A DNA stretch of 64,000 nucleotides from Athripsodes cinereus (GCA_947579605.1 OX388318.1:124001-188000), one strand, 5' to 3'; shown: positions 44,634-55,814, counted from the stretch's first letter. Translations and numbers: made by a program. Notes: a model not told the origin generated them from the letters alone.

Positions 44634-45671
44634 TTCATATAATAAACGGCTTTCGCCTTTTACAATGTTAAATCATTCTATGACAATTTTTATACACCTT
44701 CAAAACTTACTCCAATCTCACATTAAATCATTTATTCTATTCTTTACTGTATATCTATACAAATAATACATAACTATTACATTCTACACAAAATCAACAA
44801 AATATACACAGGCACTCGCAGCCAATACAATTTACATCCAGGCCCACGGTATTCCACACTAAATACATCTACATTTTGTATGCATATGCAATATCAATAC
44901 CGTACTTATAGTATACATAGGCATCCTTATGCATATAATATGCACTCAAGTGGGCACAGTGTGCTGTCTATCATTTCGCGGTTATGTTCTGAAAAAATAT
45001 GATGTATAATAATATAATATTAACAAGTACCGCCCGTTCAATACTAATATTAAAAACAGGTAACAATACTAATAGCACACCTTTTACCCGAGTACAGTCA
45101 AACACCGTAAACCTGAACGTGCAAGCTATCAATATTATTAAAAAGATTAATAAAAAAAAAAACTGTTAAGTAATAAAAACAACAGATAAAAAATGTAATA
45201 CATGTACAGACGAATTTGAATATAGGTTCTTTCCAAAAAATATATTAAAAACTTTCTTAATTAAAATCTCATTCTGTATAGAGCAATAGACAACACAATA
45301 AAATACTTATATAAAATTTGTACATAACAAGCAATTAGAAATATATACCTATAGATTATTTACACTAAGCCAATGTGTGGATTGTACACTCATATCGATT
45401 TCAATTCGTATAGTGCTCAAATTTAATATTAACAAGATAAGTATAAAAGATACATTAAAATTAAAAAAAAAAATACGTATACAATAGTATATAATATACA
45501 TTAAAATAAAAATACATATACAATAGTATAGTATAAAATATACATTAAAATTAAAAAAACATATACCTACAATTATAGTATAAAAGATACATTAAAATAA
45601 AAATACATATCTGAGACGAAACACATCAAATAAAATAATAATAAAAAAACAACTACAGACACTTTACAACA
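44588..45671 (-). other. LINE-2 3' UTR and (AAAT)n tail
   Basis: After the ORF2 stop the minus strand is T-rich, with repeated ATGTATTTTTATTTTAA-like units around 45440-45610 and the conserved tail motif just before tetranucleotide repeats. No further ORF is supported. The tail motif links it to truncated relatives at about 2.6, 5.2, 6.1, 20.9, 25.8, 55.8 and 58.6 kb. Confidence 0.6.
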
Positions 45672-48503
45672 CTATGGATTCGGGTAATGCGGAGCAAATA
45701 GGTTCTTAATGTGTCCCTTGAAAACATCCATGCTTACATTAAAGATATCAATATCATTGAGATATTGGTTTCCTAATCCGTGTAAGCGGGGTATCACTGT
45801 GTGAGTGACGTAGTTCGTCGTATAATTGTCACAGTAAAACAATTCCCTACTTCTTGTACTACGCCCAGGCACACGGAAACTAATAAATTGTAACAGATCA
45901 GGGGTGTCAAAAAAATAATTTACAATTTTAAACAAAAAAATAAGATCATTAATAATTCTTCTATCTGCGAGGCTTTTCAGATTCAGCAGAGATTGCAAAT
46001 ATTCATAGTTTAAACTTTCCTTAGGAATACGCAGTTTGCAATTAATATACCTCAGAAATCTATGCTGTACGCGTTCTATGCTGTTTATGTGTACGTTATA
46101 GCTTGGCGACCAGACTGAGGAATTGTACTCAAGGTGACTTCGTACAATGGACTTATAGAGAAGGGTAATCGCATCAATATTTTGGAATTCGTTCACTGTA
46201 CGAAGGAGAAAACCAAGCATTTTTAATGCTTTATTGGTTATCTCATATATATGACTTACAAATGTCATTTTGTCATCAAAAGTGACCCCCAGATCACGTA
46301 TTTCCCTAACCAATTGAAGCTTATCATTTTCTATATAATAATCATATTGAATAATTTTCTTTATTCTTGCAAAGCGAATGTATTGACATTTATTGACATT
46401 CAATAAGAGATCGTTTTTTATGCACCATATATTCAATCTATTGAGATTATCTTGCAATACTTTGCAGTCATCAATACTCTCTATTCTTTTATATAATTTC
46501 AAATCATCCGCAAACAAAAGGAAACTTACATCGGATAGTTCACACGTTAAATCATTAATGAATAATAAGAAAAGCAGCGGAGCAAGATGGCTACCTTGCG
46601 GTATTCCGCTTGTAACGCTGATACTTCTAGAGGACACCTTGTTCATCTTTACGCGCAGCGATCGACCTGTTAGATAACTTGTAAACCAATCTAATAAGGC
46701 GCCTTTTATACCCACCGCTGACAATTTATACAATAGAATTTTATGGGACACTTTGTCGAACGCCTTACTAAAATCAGTATATATACTGTCCACCTGGAAT
46801 CCACGGGAGAGGCTATCGACAATATCGTGCTCATAGATAGTTAGGTTAGTAAGGGTTGATCTGCCTGGTATGAAACCATGTTGTGGATGCTCGATTATTG
46901 CTGATATAACTGGTAATATTTGTTCTAGTACAAGGGATTCAAATATTTTAGCAATGGTCGACTGCAAACATATTGGTCTATAATTAGATATGTCCGCATT
47001 ATCACCCTTCTTGAATATTGGCGCGATGTTTCCCGTCTTCCATGTTGAGGGGTAGTGACCGGTTTCCAGATATTTATTGAAAATAATAGTTAAAGGTATA
47101 ATTAATGCGTCAGCACATCTTTTTAAGAAGACAGGAGGTACATCATCCGGACCTGAGGATTTTCTTATATCTAGTTGGGATAACTTAAGACCTACTCTAT
47201 CAGGATGTATCCGACACTGTGAAAGATTTACTGACTTAATACTCCCTACATAGGAGTCATTGATGTTACACTTGTCCTGTTCGAACACACTACTAAAAAA
47301 ATCGGCAAACTTGTTTACAATTTGCTGTGGATCACTTACCTGTTGACGTTCTAAATACATCTGAGGAGGATAGTTATTTGCGTCTCTACTCAAAGAATTT
47401 TTGAACTTCCACAGTGATTTTGCATCAGTTGTTAAATATTCGGCTTCCTTTATGTAGTTAGAGTAACATTCTTCTTTCAGTTTCTTACATTTGGATCGTA
47501 AATTAGAAAATATTTTGTAGTACTTTTCATCGCCAGTCTCTTTGAAGTTTCTATGTGCCATCTTTTTTTCAGTAATACTTCTTTTTAAATCCGATGAACA
47601 CCATCTGGGATAAGAGTTTATCCTATATTCTTCAAAAGGTATGAATTTATTTATGGTTTCGTATATAATACCGTACAGTACTGCCACTACATATTCAATA
47701 TTCTCGTTCTGCAGAAAGGACCAGTCATTTGCGAAGAGGTAGTCAATTGCTTGGTCATAATCCCCCTTTTTAAAATTAAATGATGAAGATGCTTTTTCAT
47801 CAGGTTTCCTGGTATTTAGATCCATATTAATGACCAAGGGTGGGTGGTGGGTGTCGGCAGGTACAATTTCCTCACTTGCAAGTTCGACAGGGATTGTGTT
47901 ATTATTTGTAAATATTAGATCTAGAAGTCGATTTCTCGCATTAAATATATAATTACACTGAGTTAGTCCCATAAAGCTTACAGTTTCAAGTATTTCTTTA
48001 GCTTCTTCAAGATTCTCTCCACTAGCCGCAAGTGAACCTCCTTCCACTGACCATGCTATTCCTGGAAGATTAAAATCTCCAAATAAAACCAGCTTAGCTT
48101 GTGGGTATTTACGTTGAATTTCTTCTATTTCCTCACAATATGATCTGTATATATCAATATTAGAAGAAGGAGGGATATAAACATTACCTATTATAATTTT
48201 CTCCTGGTTTACTTGTAACATAATAAACAGTTGTTCCACATTCTTATTCTTTACTTTTATAGGTATTGAATTATAATTATTTTTGATCGCTATAAGCACT
48301 CCTCCTCCTCTTTTCTTGCTACTTGTATGTTGGCTGCGATCTTTTCTATATACGTTGTATGATGTGAATCCCAACTCCGAGTCTTTTATTGTACTATCCA
48401 GCCATGTTTCCGTAAATAAGTATATGCAGTGATTTAATGTCGGAATATTCCGACGCAGTAGAGATAATTTAGTCTTAATGCCTCTTACATTTTGAGAATA
48501 CAT
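45672..48503 (-). CDS. LINE-2 ORF2: endonuclease plus reverse transcriptase
   Basis: The 943-residue polyprotein has endonuclease residues N5 (SQNVRG), E32 (FTETWL), D143/N145 (FGDFNLPG), D195 (LLDLIFTN) and D217 with H219/H220 (ADTHHPPL). The RT blocks are SNYRPICLQS, catalytic D577 in TDFSKAFDKV, SGIPQGSHLAPLLF, and FADD at 664-667, followed by DLGVTFDDKM. The C-terminal part is the RT connection/thumb region with no RNase H. The N-terminal Met lies only four residues before the first endonuclease residue. That is very tight but usual for CR1-type ORF2s that start right after ORF1. No stop or frameshift interrupts it. Clade assignment as CR1-like rests on the SKAFDKVSH and FADDLKLY contexts. 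Confidence 0.9.
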   Translation of the reverse strand: MYSQNVRGIKTKLSLLRRNIPTLNHCIYLFTETWLDSTIKDSELGFTSYNVYRKDRSQHTSSKKRGGGVLIAIKNNYNSIPIKVKNKNVEQLFIMLQVNQEKIIIGNVYIPPSSNIDIYRSYCEEIEEIQRKYPQAKLVLFGDFNLPGIAWSVEGGSLAASGENLEEAKEILETVSFMGLTQCNYIFNARNRLLDLIFTNNNTIPVELASEEIVPADTHHPPLVINMDLNTRKPDEKASSSFNFKKGDYDQAIDYLFANDWSFLQNENIEYVVAVLYGIIYETINKFIPFEEYRINSYPRWCSSDLKRSITEKKMAHRNFKETGDEKYYKIFSNLRSKCKKLKEECYSNYIKEAEYLTTDAKSLWKFKNSLSRDANNYPPQMYLERQQVSDPQQIVNKFADFFSSVFEQDKCNINDSYVGSIKSVNLSQCRIHPDRVGLKLSQLDIRKSSGPDDVPPVFLKRCADALIIPLTIIFNKYLETGHYPSTWKTGNIAPIFKKGDNADISNYRPICLQSTIAKIFESLVLEQILPVISAIIEHPQHGFIPGRSTLTNLTIYEHDIVDSLSRGFQVDSIYTDFSKAFDKVSHKILLYKLSAVGIKGALLDWFTSYLTGRSLRVKMNKVSSRSISVTSGIPQGSHLAPLLFLLFINDLTCELSDVSFLLFADDLKLYKRIESIDDCKVLQDNLNRLNIWCIKNDLLLNVNKCQYIRFARIKKIIQYDYYIENDKLQLVREIRDLGVTFDDKMTFVSHIYEITNKALKMLGFLLRTVNEFQNIDAITLLYKSIVRSHLEYNSSVWSPSYNVHINSIERVQHRFLRYINCKLRIPKESLNYEYLQSLLNLKSLADRRIINDLIFLFKIVNYFFDTPDLLQFISFRVPGRSTRSRELFYCDNYTTNYVTHTVIPRLHGLGNQYLNDIDIFNVSMDVFKGHIKNLFAPHYPNP

Positions 48504-48517
48504 ACTTATGATGCTTA

Positions 48518-49213
48518 TTAGTTTTTTTTAGTGGTGTTAACAATTTTCGGTGAGCCATTATAGAACCTTATAAAAATATTATTTTCTCCATTGTTCCTTC
48601 TAGTCTCTAACTCATTCCACAATGATTTAAGATGCGTTCTCTGCATATCTGTGAGGTCTTGTTTTACTTTAATATGCTTAGGTAATCTGAATCTATTAAA
48701 GAAGATCGTCTTTGCATCCTCCGCATCATTCAAAGTCACTTTTAAAGGTCTTATTCCATCCTTCTGTTTAGCTCCAAGTCTATGAGTCCTCAAAATTTGT
48801 ATATTGTTCAAACTATCTACGCTTTGTATTAATTTTGAGGTCTGATTCAGATCTTCTGATATGTGATCGCGCGAATTAAGGTTGGAATCAACTTCAGGCA
48901 CATTAAAAATAATTACGTTCTTTGCGCGAGTGTTTCTTTCGGACAACTCCATCAGCGTGTCACATATATCAGTTCCCTTACCCGGGACATTTTCATTTTC
49001 AATCTTGGCGATCTTCTCTTTTAGGAGCTTTATTTCTGTGTCTTGACTAGCAATTTTTGCAGTGGCAAGACTCATTGCAGCCATAAAATCAATTGAAATT
49101 GGGTTAATTTTGGCAATATGGTCCCTAGTAAATTTACTATTATCAGTAACTAATTGTGACAGTGCATTGGCGGCCTTCTTTACCATTGTGATTATCTCCT
49201 GTACTTCCATCAT
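48518..49213 (-). CDS. LINE-2 ORF1: coiled-coil plus RRM-like RNA-binding protein
   Basis: The 231-residue protein has the ORF1 plan of L1/CR1-like elements without zinc knuckles. A helical heptad-like stretch lies at about 52-76 (TEIKLLKEKIAKIENE). An RRM-like segment starts at about 88-106 (ERNTRAKNVIIFNVPE), with RTHRLG at 142-147 and RPLKVTL at 155-161. A basic C-terminal part has KQDLTDMQRT at 184-193. It is expected to coat element RNA and act as a nucleic-acid chaperone. The start is the upstream MMEV; nothing in frame argues for another. The stop is 14 nt before ORF2, so the two are probably translated from one transcript. No Cys/His finger is present, unlike LINE-1 ORF1. Confidence 0.78.
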   Translation of the reverse strand: MMEVQEIITMVKKAANALSQLVTDNSKFTRDHIAKINPISIDFMAAMSLATAKIASQDTEIKLLKEKIAKIENENVPGKGTDICDTLMELSERNTRAKNVIIFNVPEVDSNLNSRDHISEDLNQTSKLIQSVDSLNNIQILRTHRLGAKQKDGIRPLKVTLNDAEDAKTIFFNRFRLPKHIKVKQDLTDMQRTHLKSLWNELETRRNNGENNIFIRFYNGSPKIVNTTKKN

Positions 49214-49985
49214 TGTTCAATGTTATGTTTACACTTAAATTGTTTTATTCCAAAAAGAAATATATAAATTCCTTTTAAAGGCGTGGTGACAACCCTGTTT
49301 GTGTGATTTGTAAAATTCACCGTCTTCGCTACTGATTGGTTGTAGCGTACTATATTGGGAATTGATCGGATTGGATGATCGTCCGTCACCGCCGTGAACA
49401 CTGTTGTGCACAGGCAAAAATCACCCTTGTGGGTTTTCTTGTAGTGTGTGAGTTAGATGATTATTTTTGTAATTTGCTTTCACTCACCAAACTCAGCGGG
49501 CTGCCTTTAATCACAGTTATTAAACAATTAATGGTGTTTATGATAAGAATAAATTTAATTAACTTCGCTTGCTATTACTTGTGAAAACAAACAAATATGT
49601 TACTAGCTATCTGACAGTACGTATGTAAGTTGAATGTGTTGTATTCAGATGATTCAGATTTTGGAAGTTTAAAGTTGTTTTTTCAATTAAAAGTAAAAAA
49701 TGGATATTTTTAGGGTCCTCGCAACTCTTGGCATCTATACATAAATTGTAAAATTATACCACCACCGACGCAAATGCGAACGTCAAAATATATCGGCAAA
49801 TCTGACATTTCACAATTTTCACGCGCGATAATTATTAAATTGTTGCCAGAAGTGTAAATCGGAACGTGAAAAACATATTTTTTTTATTGCGGCATCACCG
49901 ACTAATATTTGTTTGTCCCATAGATTTTACCGTTTGCCCTTGGTGGTTATCGAGTTTATAGTTGTTTATAGTTCGTAACTAATGC

Positions 49986-50070
49986 TGAATACGAATTTGT
50001 ACTATAATGACTAATATGAGTCAACTATTATTAGTTAGTTTAGTTAGTTCATCAAGATTCAGAATTGGCC
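49986..50070 (-). repeat. Right terminal inverted repeat of the interrupted element
   Basis: It ends GATTCAGAATTGGCC and is the inverted partner of 44290-44380. Short indels and mismatches between the arms suggest age. Confidence 0.6.
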
Positions 50071-50074
50071 CTAT

Positions 50075-51035
50075 TATGTTTCTATATTATATTAAATGTT
50101 ACATTCATCTCATGTAGAATCTTTTATCATGAAAATACAATCTTTCATTTATTCAAGTTGTTTTCAGTGGAATTTCGGTTTGTGTATTTTAAGTCCCACA
50201 CACAAATCTCTCAAAAAATAACTTTCTCTTGCCGATAAATCACATCTCTCCCCCCCCTCCTCACTGCGGAGCGGAGGGTTGCCGGTTACTGTCCTTCGTG
50301 AAAACAAACTCCACATAATCCTTTACTTAACAACTTACAAAAACTTATTTCTTTTGAGGGGATATGGAAACACAGCTTCTACCTGTTTCTTATACTTCTA
50401 GGTCTTTGTTGAAGAATATTAGAAATAACTCACTGTTACAGTCCTGGTGCAGAGTTAGTTTCTCATTTTATCGAGTACCTACCTCCTATGTTATCATCTA
50501 GATCTTTTTTTTTGGTTATCCACGAAGTATAAAGATGGTGGCTCTAGGACTATAAAAAGAGATTCCGATGAGAAAAACAAGACAACGAAGATATTCCTAT
50601 AACCAATCTAGATAACAAAAGCTTGAAAAACCATGTCCTTCATAATTTGAAAATTTCTTCATTACATTTAATTTCTTACATAAGACTACTACGTAGATTT
50701 CTTTGGATATACCCCATATAGTAAATAGTTTATCCCTCACAAAGTTGGTGTCAATCAAGTTGTATGAATAATATATTTTAAATGATATATAATTCACTCG
50801 ATCGCGGGTGCGTTGCCGTAAAATGACATAAAGATATATTTTAATCAAGTTTACTAAGTACATTTTGTCCTAAATCACTAGCAAATTAATAAATGGCCTT
50901 GAGAACATTGAATACAACTAAGTGCGTATTACTCTTTTCATCAAAGAGGAAAGTGCTTTATATTCTTCTTCATTTGAAGATCACCTCTGTGAACTTGTCC
51001 CTGTCTTGCGCTGCTCGGAACAGCTCTATAATACT
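50075..51035. other. Non-coding DNA
   Basis: C-run and GCGGAGCGGAGGG near 50250-50280; otherwise plain. Confidence 0.45.
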
Positions 51036-51037
51036 AT

Positions 51038-51115
51038 CTATAGCCACACGCCGTATGTATACTAAGTGGGGTAGGAGGAGAGAACGCCATTCTTTACAAT
51101 TCACATTCGCATTAT
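51038..51115 (+). repeat. Dispersed family B, partial copy
   Basis: CCACACGCCGTATGTATACT, AAGTGGGGTAGG, GAGAACGCCA. Confidence 0.5.
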
Positions 51116-51183
51116 TGTTTCGATGGATAGAGAAAGTATCGTCATCGAATTAATATGTATGTGTATTACATGCAGTTAGTTAT

Positions 51184-51225
51184 AGTACAGTACAGTATAG
51201 TATAGTATAACATAGCATGGAAGAT
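51184..51225 (+). repeat. AGTAC/AGTAT pentanucleotide repeat
   Basis: TAGTACAGTACAGTATAGTA-type run. Confidence 0.75.
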
Positions 51226-51229
51226 GTAA

Positions 51230-52600
51230 TCAGTATTTACAGCAATAAGAATATAAACATGTATTAAGTATACGATGATAATGACCGTGACTTTGTGCAT
51301 ACTTACTTATTATTTTATTATCCAAATACTGATAATGCAATCATTATTTAAGGAAGTTATGTTTACTCAATCATTGTGCACATCTATACATCTTTATTAC
51401 CAAGTGATTTAGCTGATTAATATAATAAATACCTACTAACTAATTTATTATTATTGTATAGTATATATAGTGTAATAATATTGTTATGACTTGTGTGTTT
51501 ATATAAATGTTGTATGTTATGTGTTGTGATGCCCCCCGACCTCGCGTTGTATTATATCATTCGTACAATGTGCGATACCGCAGCACTATTATTATTATTA
51601 ATAATAAATTAGGTGTACATACATACTTACTAGCCTAAAACATAGTGTCACTCAGAGAATAGTACTGCCATTGTCATCTTGGCCGGCCAGCCCTTCAGGC
51701 TGCCCACTATGGCACCTTCAGTGTGGAAAAGATCTGTTTAAAAGTATCCGGGTGGACGTTGGGTCCTTCAATGTCATTGTCATCTATCGGATTTACAGAT
51801 TCTGAGAAGTGTGTAAGCACCATAGATCACTTCCGTAAGAAAGAGAACGTGACGTCATAGAACTTGTGATTAGTACAAATTTTCGTGTTTTAATTTTTAA
51901 TTTTTATAAGTTACAGCATATTCAATTTACTTAATTCAATCATTTCCATTACAATACCTCACCATTGTTACGGTGCAAGTCTTGATACATTGTTTAAGTT
52001 GTTGAAATATTTTTGTAATGTAATGGTTTGTTTCATGATTGAAAAAGTTTCAATCATTGAAGAAATTTAGAATCATTTTACGTTGGATAGTGGTTGGCAT
52101 ACTTTGGTAGTAGAGTTATCAATGTTTTGAAGAAGTACTTTCATATAAACTGTAATCATTGAGGTTGTACGTAAATTAATATTATTTTACCCATAAATAC
52201 GCCTAATGTATGCAGGCTTTAGTAAATACCTTTAACTTTGTCCAGGTAAAGTTTATCTCAAGTGGATAAAAAAATAAATGTGAACAGACCTACATGTGAA
52301 CGGACTTAAATATTAATGTGGGGATTTCATTATATGAATGTGTTAGCTAGTCATAACTAGGTGTATATTATGTATATAGTGCTGCTATTTATAAAGTTTT
52401 TAGTATAGTAACTAACGTAGTACTTATATGAAATGACAGTTGATTAAATTTTTTGGCTGTATATAATAAATCATTACAACTATTACTGCTATCGAGAAAT
52501 TTGTCTCTGATCGGATAGTGACAAGTAAAAACATTAAAATAAATCAAACATAAACCCGAAATTTATTTCAAAATACTTACACACGTTCATTCAATTTCTC
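51230..52600. other. Mostly AT-rich non-coding DNA
   Basis: 51660-51870 is GC-richer with an open stretch reading HYGTFSVEKI. No family recognised. It could be an old transposon or exon remnant. Confidence 0.4.
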
Positions 52601-52607
52601 GCTTCTT

Positions 52608-52835
52608 TTTCAACGCTCCCTTCAGGAGCGCAGGGTAGAAATCAGCCTCCTGCATTCAACCAGTCTTTGCGTCAACTTAAGTTATCTCTTCCTACGACAT
52701 TTTTAGCTCTCTGATGTCATTGTCGTAGGAACAGTGTATTACAAAAGATGAATGTCCGAGCCGTCGGTACTGTTATGGATTTAAGATCGTCCGCTAATCA
52801 TTAGGTATATCTCAATGTGTCGTGGCTAGATGGAA
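52608..52835 (-). pseudogene. RTE-type LINE C-terminal fragment (degenerate)
   Basis: Minus-strand sequence aligns by eye with the 28138-28435 region: the SWEEV-like end, then GRP and GHVL-like parts. Several frameshifts are visible. It is 5' truncated and dead. Confidence 0.62.
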
Positions 52836-52984
52836 GAAATCACTTGATAGTGATAATCTCGCCACTGCATATCGTCCTAGTATATTTTTAAATTTTGTAT
52901 TGATTTGTAAACATTTTTATATAATGATGATGTGCAAAAAGAATAAATAAATAAATATTATTATAAAGGTTGCTAGGCAATATT

Positions 52985-53035
52985 TTATGCGCTGTTTACC
53001 ACAAAACGATCTCAAGGGTTATACACAGAAACCTT
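52985..53035 (-). repeat. Family C fragment
   Basis: The minus strand contains CCCTTGAGATCG, TTTTGTGG and TAAACAGCGC, similar to family C. Degenerate. Confidence 0.35.
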
Positions 53036-53457
53036 TCTACGAAACTCCTTATACACTCTTGTGTGTAATGCCTGTCCGCTACCTCTAAATAACTCTCACT
53101 CGAGTGAATGACTTTGAGAAGAATAAACATTACACCACAGGAATAGGCTTAGCTACTACATATTTATATGATAAGACTAATCAGATTTCGATTGAATACT
53201 ATTTTTAAATATTTTATCCGATAGTTCACAAAATACTAACAGAAAAAGAGAGAAAGATATCCCTGTAGCAAATTTATCAGCACGTGCAAGCCCCAACCCT
53301 TTAAAAGCTACATAATTATATAAAGCTCCTATAGGTAAATGGGATATTGCATTGAGTACTGTCTTCTTCTCTTGTATGATATTTGATTGTATTGGATATG
53401 TATGTATGTATGTATTGTCTGTGGTGTTTTATTGTTTGAATAAATAAATAAATAAAG

Positions 53458-53548
53458 TATTCCAACGAGTCCCCGATAAGTGTAAGATATCACTCTGATC
53501 TTTTCTATAAATTTTCGAGTGTCATGTATAATGAAGGTATTCAACATC
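53458..53548 (+). repeat. Dispersed family A, partial copy
   Basis: ACGAGTCCCCGATAAG, TATAAATTTTCGAGTGTCAT, GGTATTCAAC. Confidence 0.45.
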
Positions 53549-53689
53549 GCAATTAGTCTGCCTATTGGCTCACCATGAGCCGTCTTTCACTAATTGTAAA
53601 AATAACATCGATTAACATTTATTTATCTTGTGAGGTATATGTGGTGACTGTATTATTATAATACCTGTATGTAAAACAGATTTTATGTA

Positions 53690-54005
53690 TGTAGTACATT
53701 CTTCTTCTTCTTTTCGTGTCGGTCAGCAACGACAAATACTAAAAACACCAAATCCACATCTACACTCCCATTCCCTTCCAGAAAGCAACGACCTCTCTTG
53801 CAGCTCCCCCTAGGTGAGTTCGTCCCACGAATTCCTCTCAGTGACACTGTCTGGGAGCCATTGGGCATGTCAGGAGGTGTCCAGTGTCTTGCTCCTCTCC
53901 ACAGTTACACGCCGTGCTCTCAGCCAAGCCCCATCTCTGGAGGTTATTTCTAGTGCGTCCAACTCCTGTTCTGATTCTTTTGAGGGTATTCCACATCGGC
54001 CATCG
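53690..54005 (-). pseudogene. LINE ORF2 C-terminal fragment with CxC...H...C motif
   Basis: Minus-strand sequence from 53996 reads MWNTLKRIRTGVGRTRNN, then CNCGEEQDTGHLLTCP. This Cys/His pattern is usual at the C-terminus of many insect LINE RTs (Jockey/R1-like relatives). A frameshift near 53840 moves the match into another frame. No upstream RT is present. Confidence 0.65.
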
Positions 54006-54009
54006 GCGA

Positions 54010-54186
54010 CTGTTAAATATGTAGTACATATTATAATTAATTATTTTATTTGATGAAAGATATACATACATTAACATATAAATAAGTATGTACACATTTT
54101 GAACATAAAATGTAGTGATTATTTATTAATTACATCCATTGCTTAACTTAATAAATGTCACAGCACATAAATACGTCATTCATCAT

Positions 54187-54243
<57 letters not shown>

Positions 54244-54410
54244 TAAGAATACATGTGTATTTGTAGTCACCTACCTACATAATATACATTATTATCTATG
54301 GTAAGCATACACAATAAATCATGTAGACTGTATATTGCATGTATAGTCAGTTATGTAATTAAATAATAAACATCAATAGTCCTCCTGACGAATTTAGACC
54401 TGCCTAATAA
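54010..54410. other. Non-coding DNA with CA microsatellite
   Basis: Only the (CA)n at 54190 stands out. Confidence 0.5.
54190..54240 (+). repeat. (CA)n microsatellite
   Basis: About 22 uninterrupted CA units after ACACATACAC. Confidence 0.95.
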
Positions 54411-54416
54411 AACATT

Positions 54417-54505
54417 GAGTTAGTTGGAAAAAATAGCACGTTAGCGATAATTTAGCCCTTTGTATATTAGTTGTATTTAATACGAATGTGTTTTAAATTT
54501 CTTGT
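54417..54505 (+). mobile_element. RTE-type 3' tail, copy 4 (degenerate)
   Basis: GAGTTAGTTGG, GCGATAATTTAGCCCTTTGT and TATTAGTTGTATTTAAT: the same order as the better copies, with substitutions. Confidence 0.5.
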
Positions 54506-54689
54506 TATCAACGTACCTACGAGTATAATGGTCATAACGCATGCACTATGCACACGTGATTTATGTGTAGGTATAACTCTATAGTTGTATTATCTTTTCA
54601 CTTCCTTCTCTTTCTTCCGTCTTGCCATCTCGTTTTTTACTAAATGTATAAATAGTTCCGTGTATCAAAAAAATTGGTTTTCAACACTT

Positions 54690-54868
54690 CAAAAGTTTTC
54701 ATGTAAGTATTCTGTAAAAGAAAGGTGTTCGATAAAATAAAGATATTTTACATATTGAATTAAACAATGAGTTTTGCCACCCATCCTGAATGTCTTAGTT
54801 TTTTGTTAGTATGAATCAAACCGCTTCTGCTGGGTATCTCACTTGTGGAATGTGCAAAGATGGTGTAG
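54690..54868 (+). repeat. Dispersed family A copy
   Basis: TGTAAGTATTCTGTAAAAGA, GAGTTTTGCCACCCATCCTG, TCACTTGTGGAATGTGC. Confidence 0.6.
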
Positions 54869-54869
54869 T

Positions 54870-55230
54870 AGTAGTAGTAGTAAAAAAAAAATATTGCAAC
54901 AAAAAAGAGAAGTCAAAGGGCGGATTTGTTTTAATGTAACATTTTACAATAATCCTTTTATGTACCGTTATGGTAGAAAGATAGAAATCTATGGAAAAGA
55001 CTCATATCCGAAAGTGGAGAGATAACTGGAAAATAAGAAAATATTTATATTGATAAGTGGTTACATCTTTATAATAATACAGTACAAGTGGCAGTTGTAG
55101 TTATGTCATGTGTGTGTTCAGGTGGTAACTCATGAGAAGAAAGCTGTCAGATCTTATGATAGTCACTATACTTGCATGCATATTATGGCGACAACACATA
55201 TTATGTGTGTGTATGTGTGGAGATAGCCTT
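54870..55230. other. Non-coding DNA
   Basis: TAG-TAG-TAG trinucleotides at 54865-54885; no gene. Confidence 0.5.
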
Positions 55231-55233
55231 AAG

Positions 55234-55529
55234 TAGTGTTTCTCAACGTGGGGGATAGAGTTCTTTTGTGATAAATGCAGAATTCCAGGGGGGCGGTGCC
55301 ACGCAAGAAGGAGATTGCTAAGCAAATTTAAGGCGACTCTGACGAAAGGATTGAAAAGCTGCAAGTTTAAAAAATCTCACATCATAAGATGGTAAAAAGG
55401 CATGCATTTTCAATTTTCTGTACAAAAAAGAATTATCTAATCAAGTTGTTTCTTAAAATCCCAGACAAAGTCTATGTAATATCTTGGGAACCAAATAAAG
55501 ACCCCAGAAATAAGGTTGAGAATCAATGA
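55234..55529. mobile_element. hAT-like MITE (candidate)
   Basis: The left end TAGTGTTTCTCAACGTGGG and the right end AAGGTTGAGAATCAATGA are imperfect inverses and resemble the CAGTGGTTCTCAACC ends of hAT-type MITEs. The interior contains a G-rich stretch (GGGGGGCGGTGCC). No transposase and no clear 8-bp TSD. Confidence 0.5.
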
Positions 55530-55814
55530 TCTAGAGGAAGTATGTGAAGGTAATGTCATATTATTGTGAAGAGGAATAGAGTGGAAATGTTATATGACAA
55601 CGTAGTGAAGCGAGAAGAAAATATATACCTAACACATTATTATGACGTGCCTATCTTAGAAATAAAATAACCACAATATATAATGTGCACGCCTCTCCCA
55701 ACACTCATTTACTCATATCCACTATGTACAATTGTACATATGTATATATTCTGTTTTCTTTTCCGGCTTCCGGCCTTTCAAACACTATTTTATATCAAAG
55801 TTTTTGAGTGATTT

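Larger units (their letters stand above)
44588..49520 (-). mobile_element. Full-length-looking non-LTR retrotransposon LINE-2 (CR1-like)
   Basis: Read on the minus strand it runs 5' UTR, ORF1, a 14-nt gap, ORF2, about 1 kb of A/T-rich 3' UTR and a terminal (AAAT)n tail seen on the plus strand as ATTT repeats at about 44592-44636. The 3' end carries a GC-rich motif (GGCGAAAGCCGTTTATT) just before the tail, shared with several truncated copies in this window. The 5' limit is a guess; ORF1 begins at 49213. Both ORFs are open. The element sits inside a larger pair of inverted repeats (44290 and 50070). Confidence 0.82.
44290..50070. mobile_element. Older TIR element interrupted by LINE-2
   Basis: A perfect 15-bp inverted pair (GGCCAATTCTGAATC at 44290-44304 and its complement at 50056-50070) brackets the LINE. 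The inverted match continues imperfectly inward: AGTTGAGTCA at 44344 against 50017-50026 with one mismatch, and a perfect 14-bp CAAATTCGTATTCA at 44366-44379 against 49986-49999. The spacing from the ends (about 71-76 bp) agrees on both sides. Without the LINE the element would be roughly 0.8-1 kb. No transposase ORF is seen. No target-site duplication could be fixed. Confidence 0.6.

Noticed and set aside
46393..46677. 94-residue plus-strand ORF
   Set aside because: Antisense shadow of LINE-2 ORF2.
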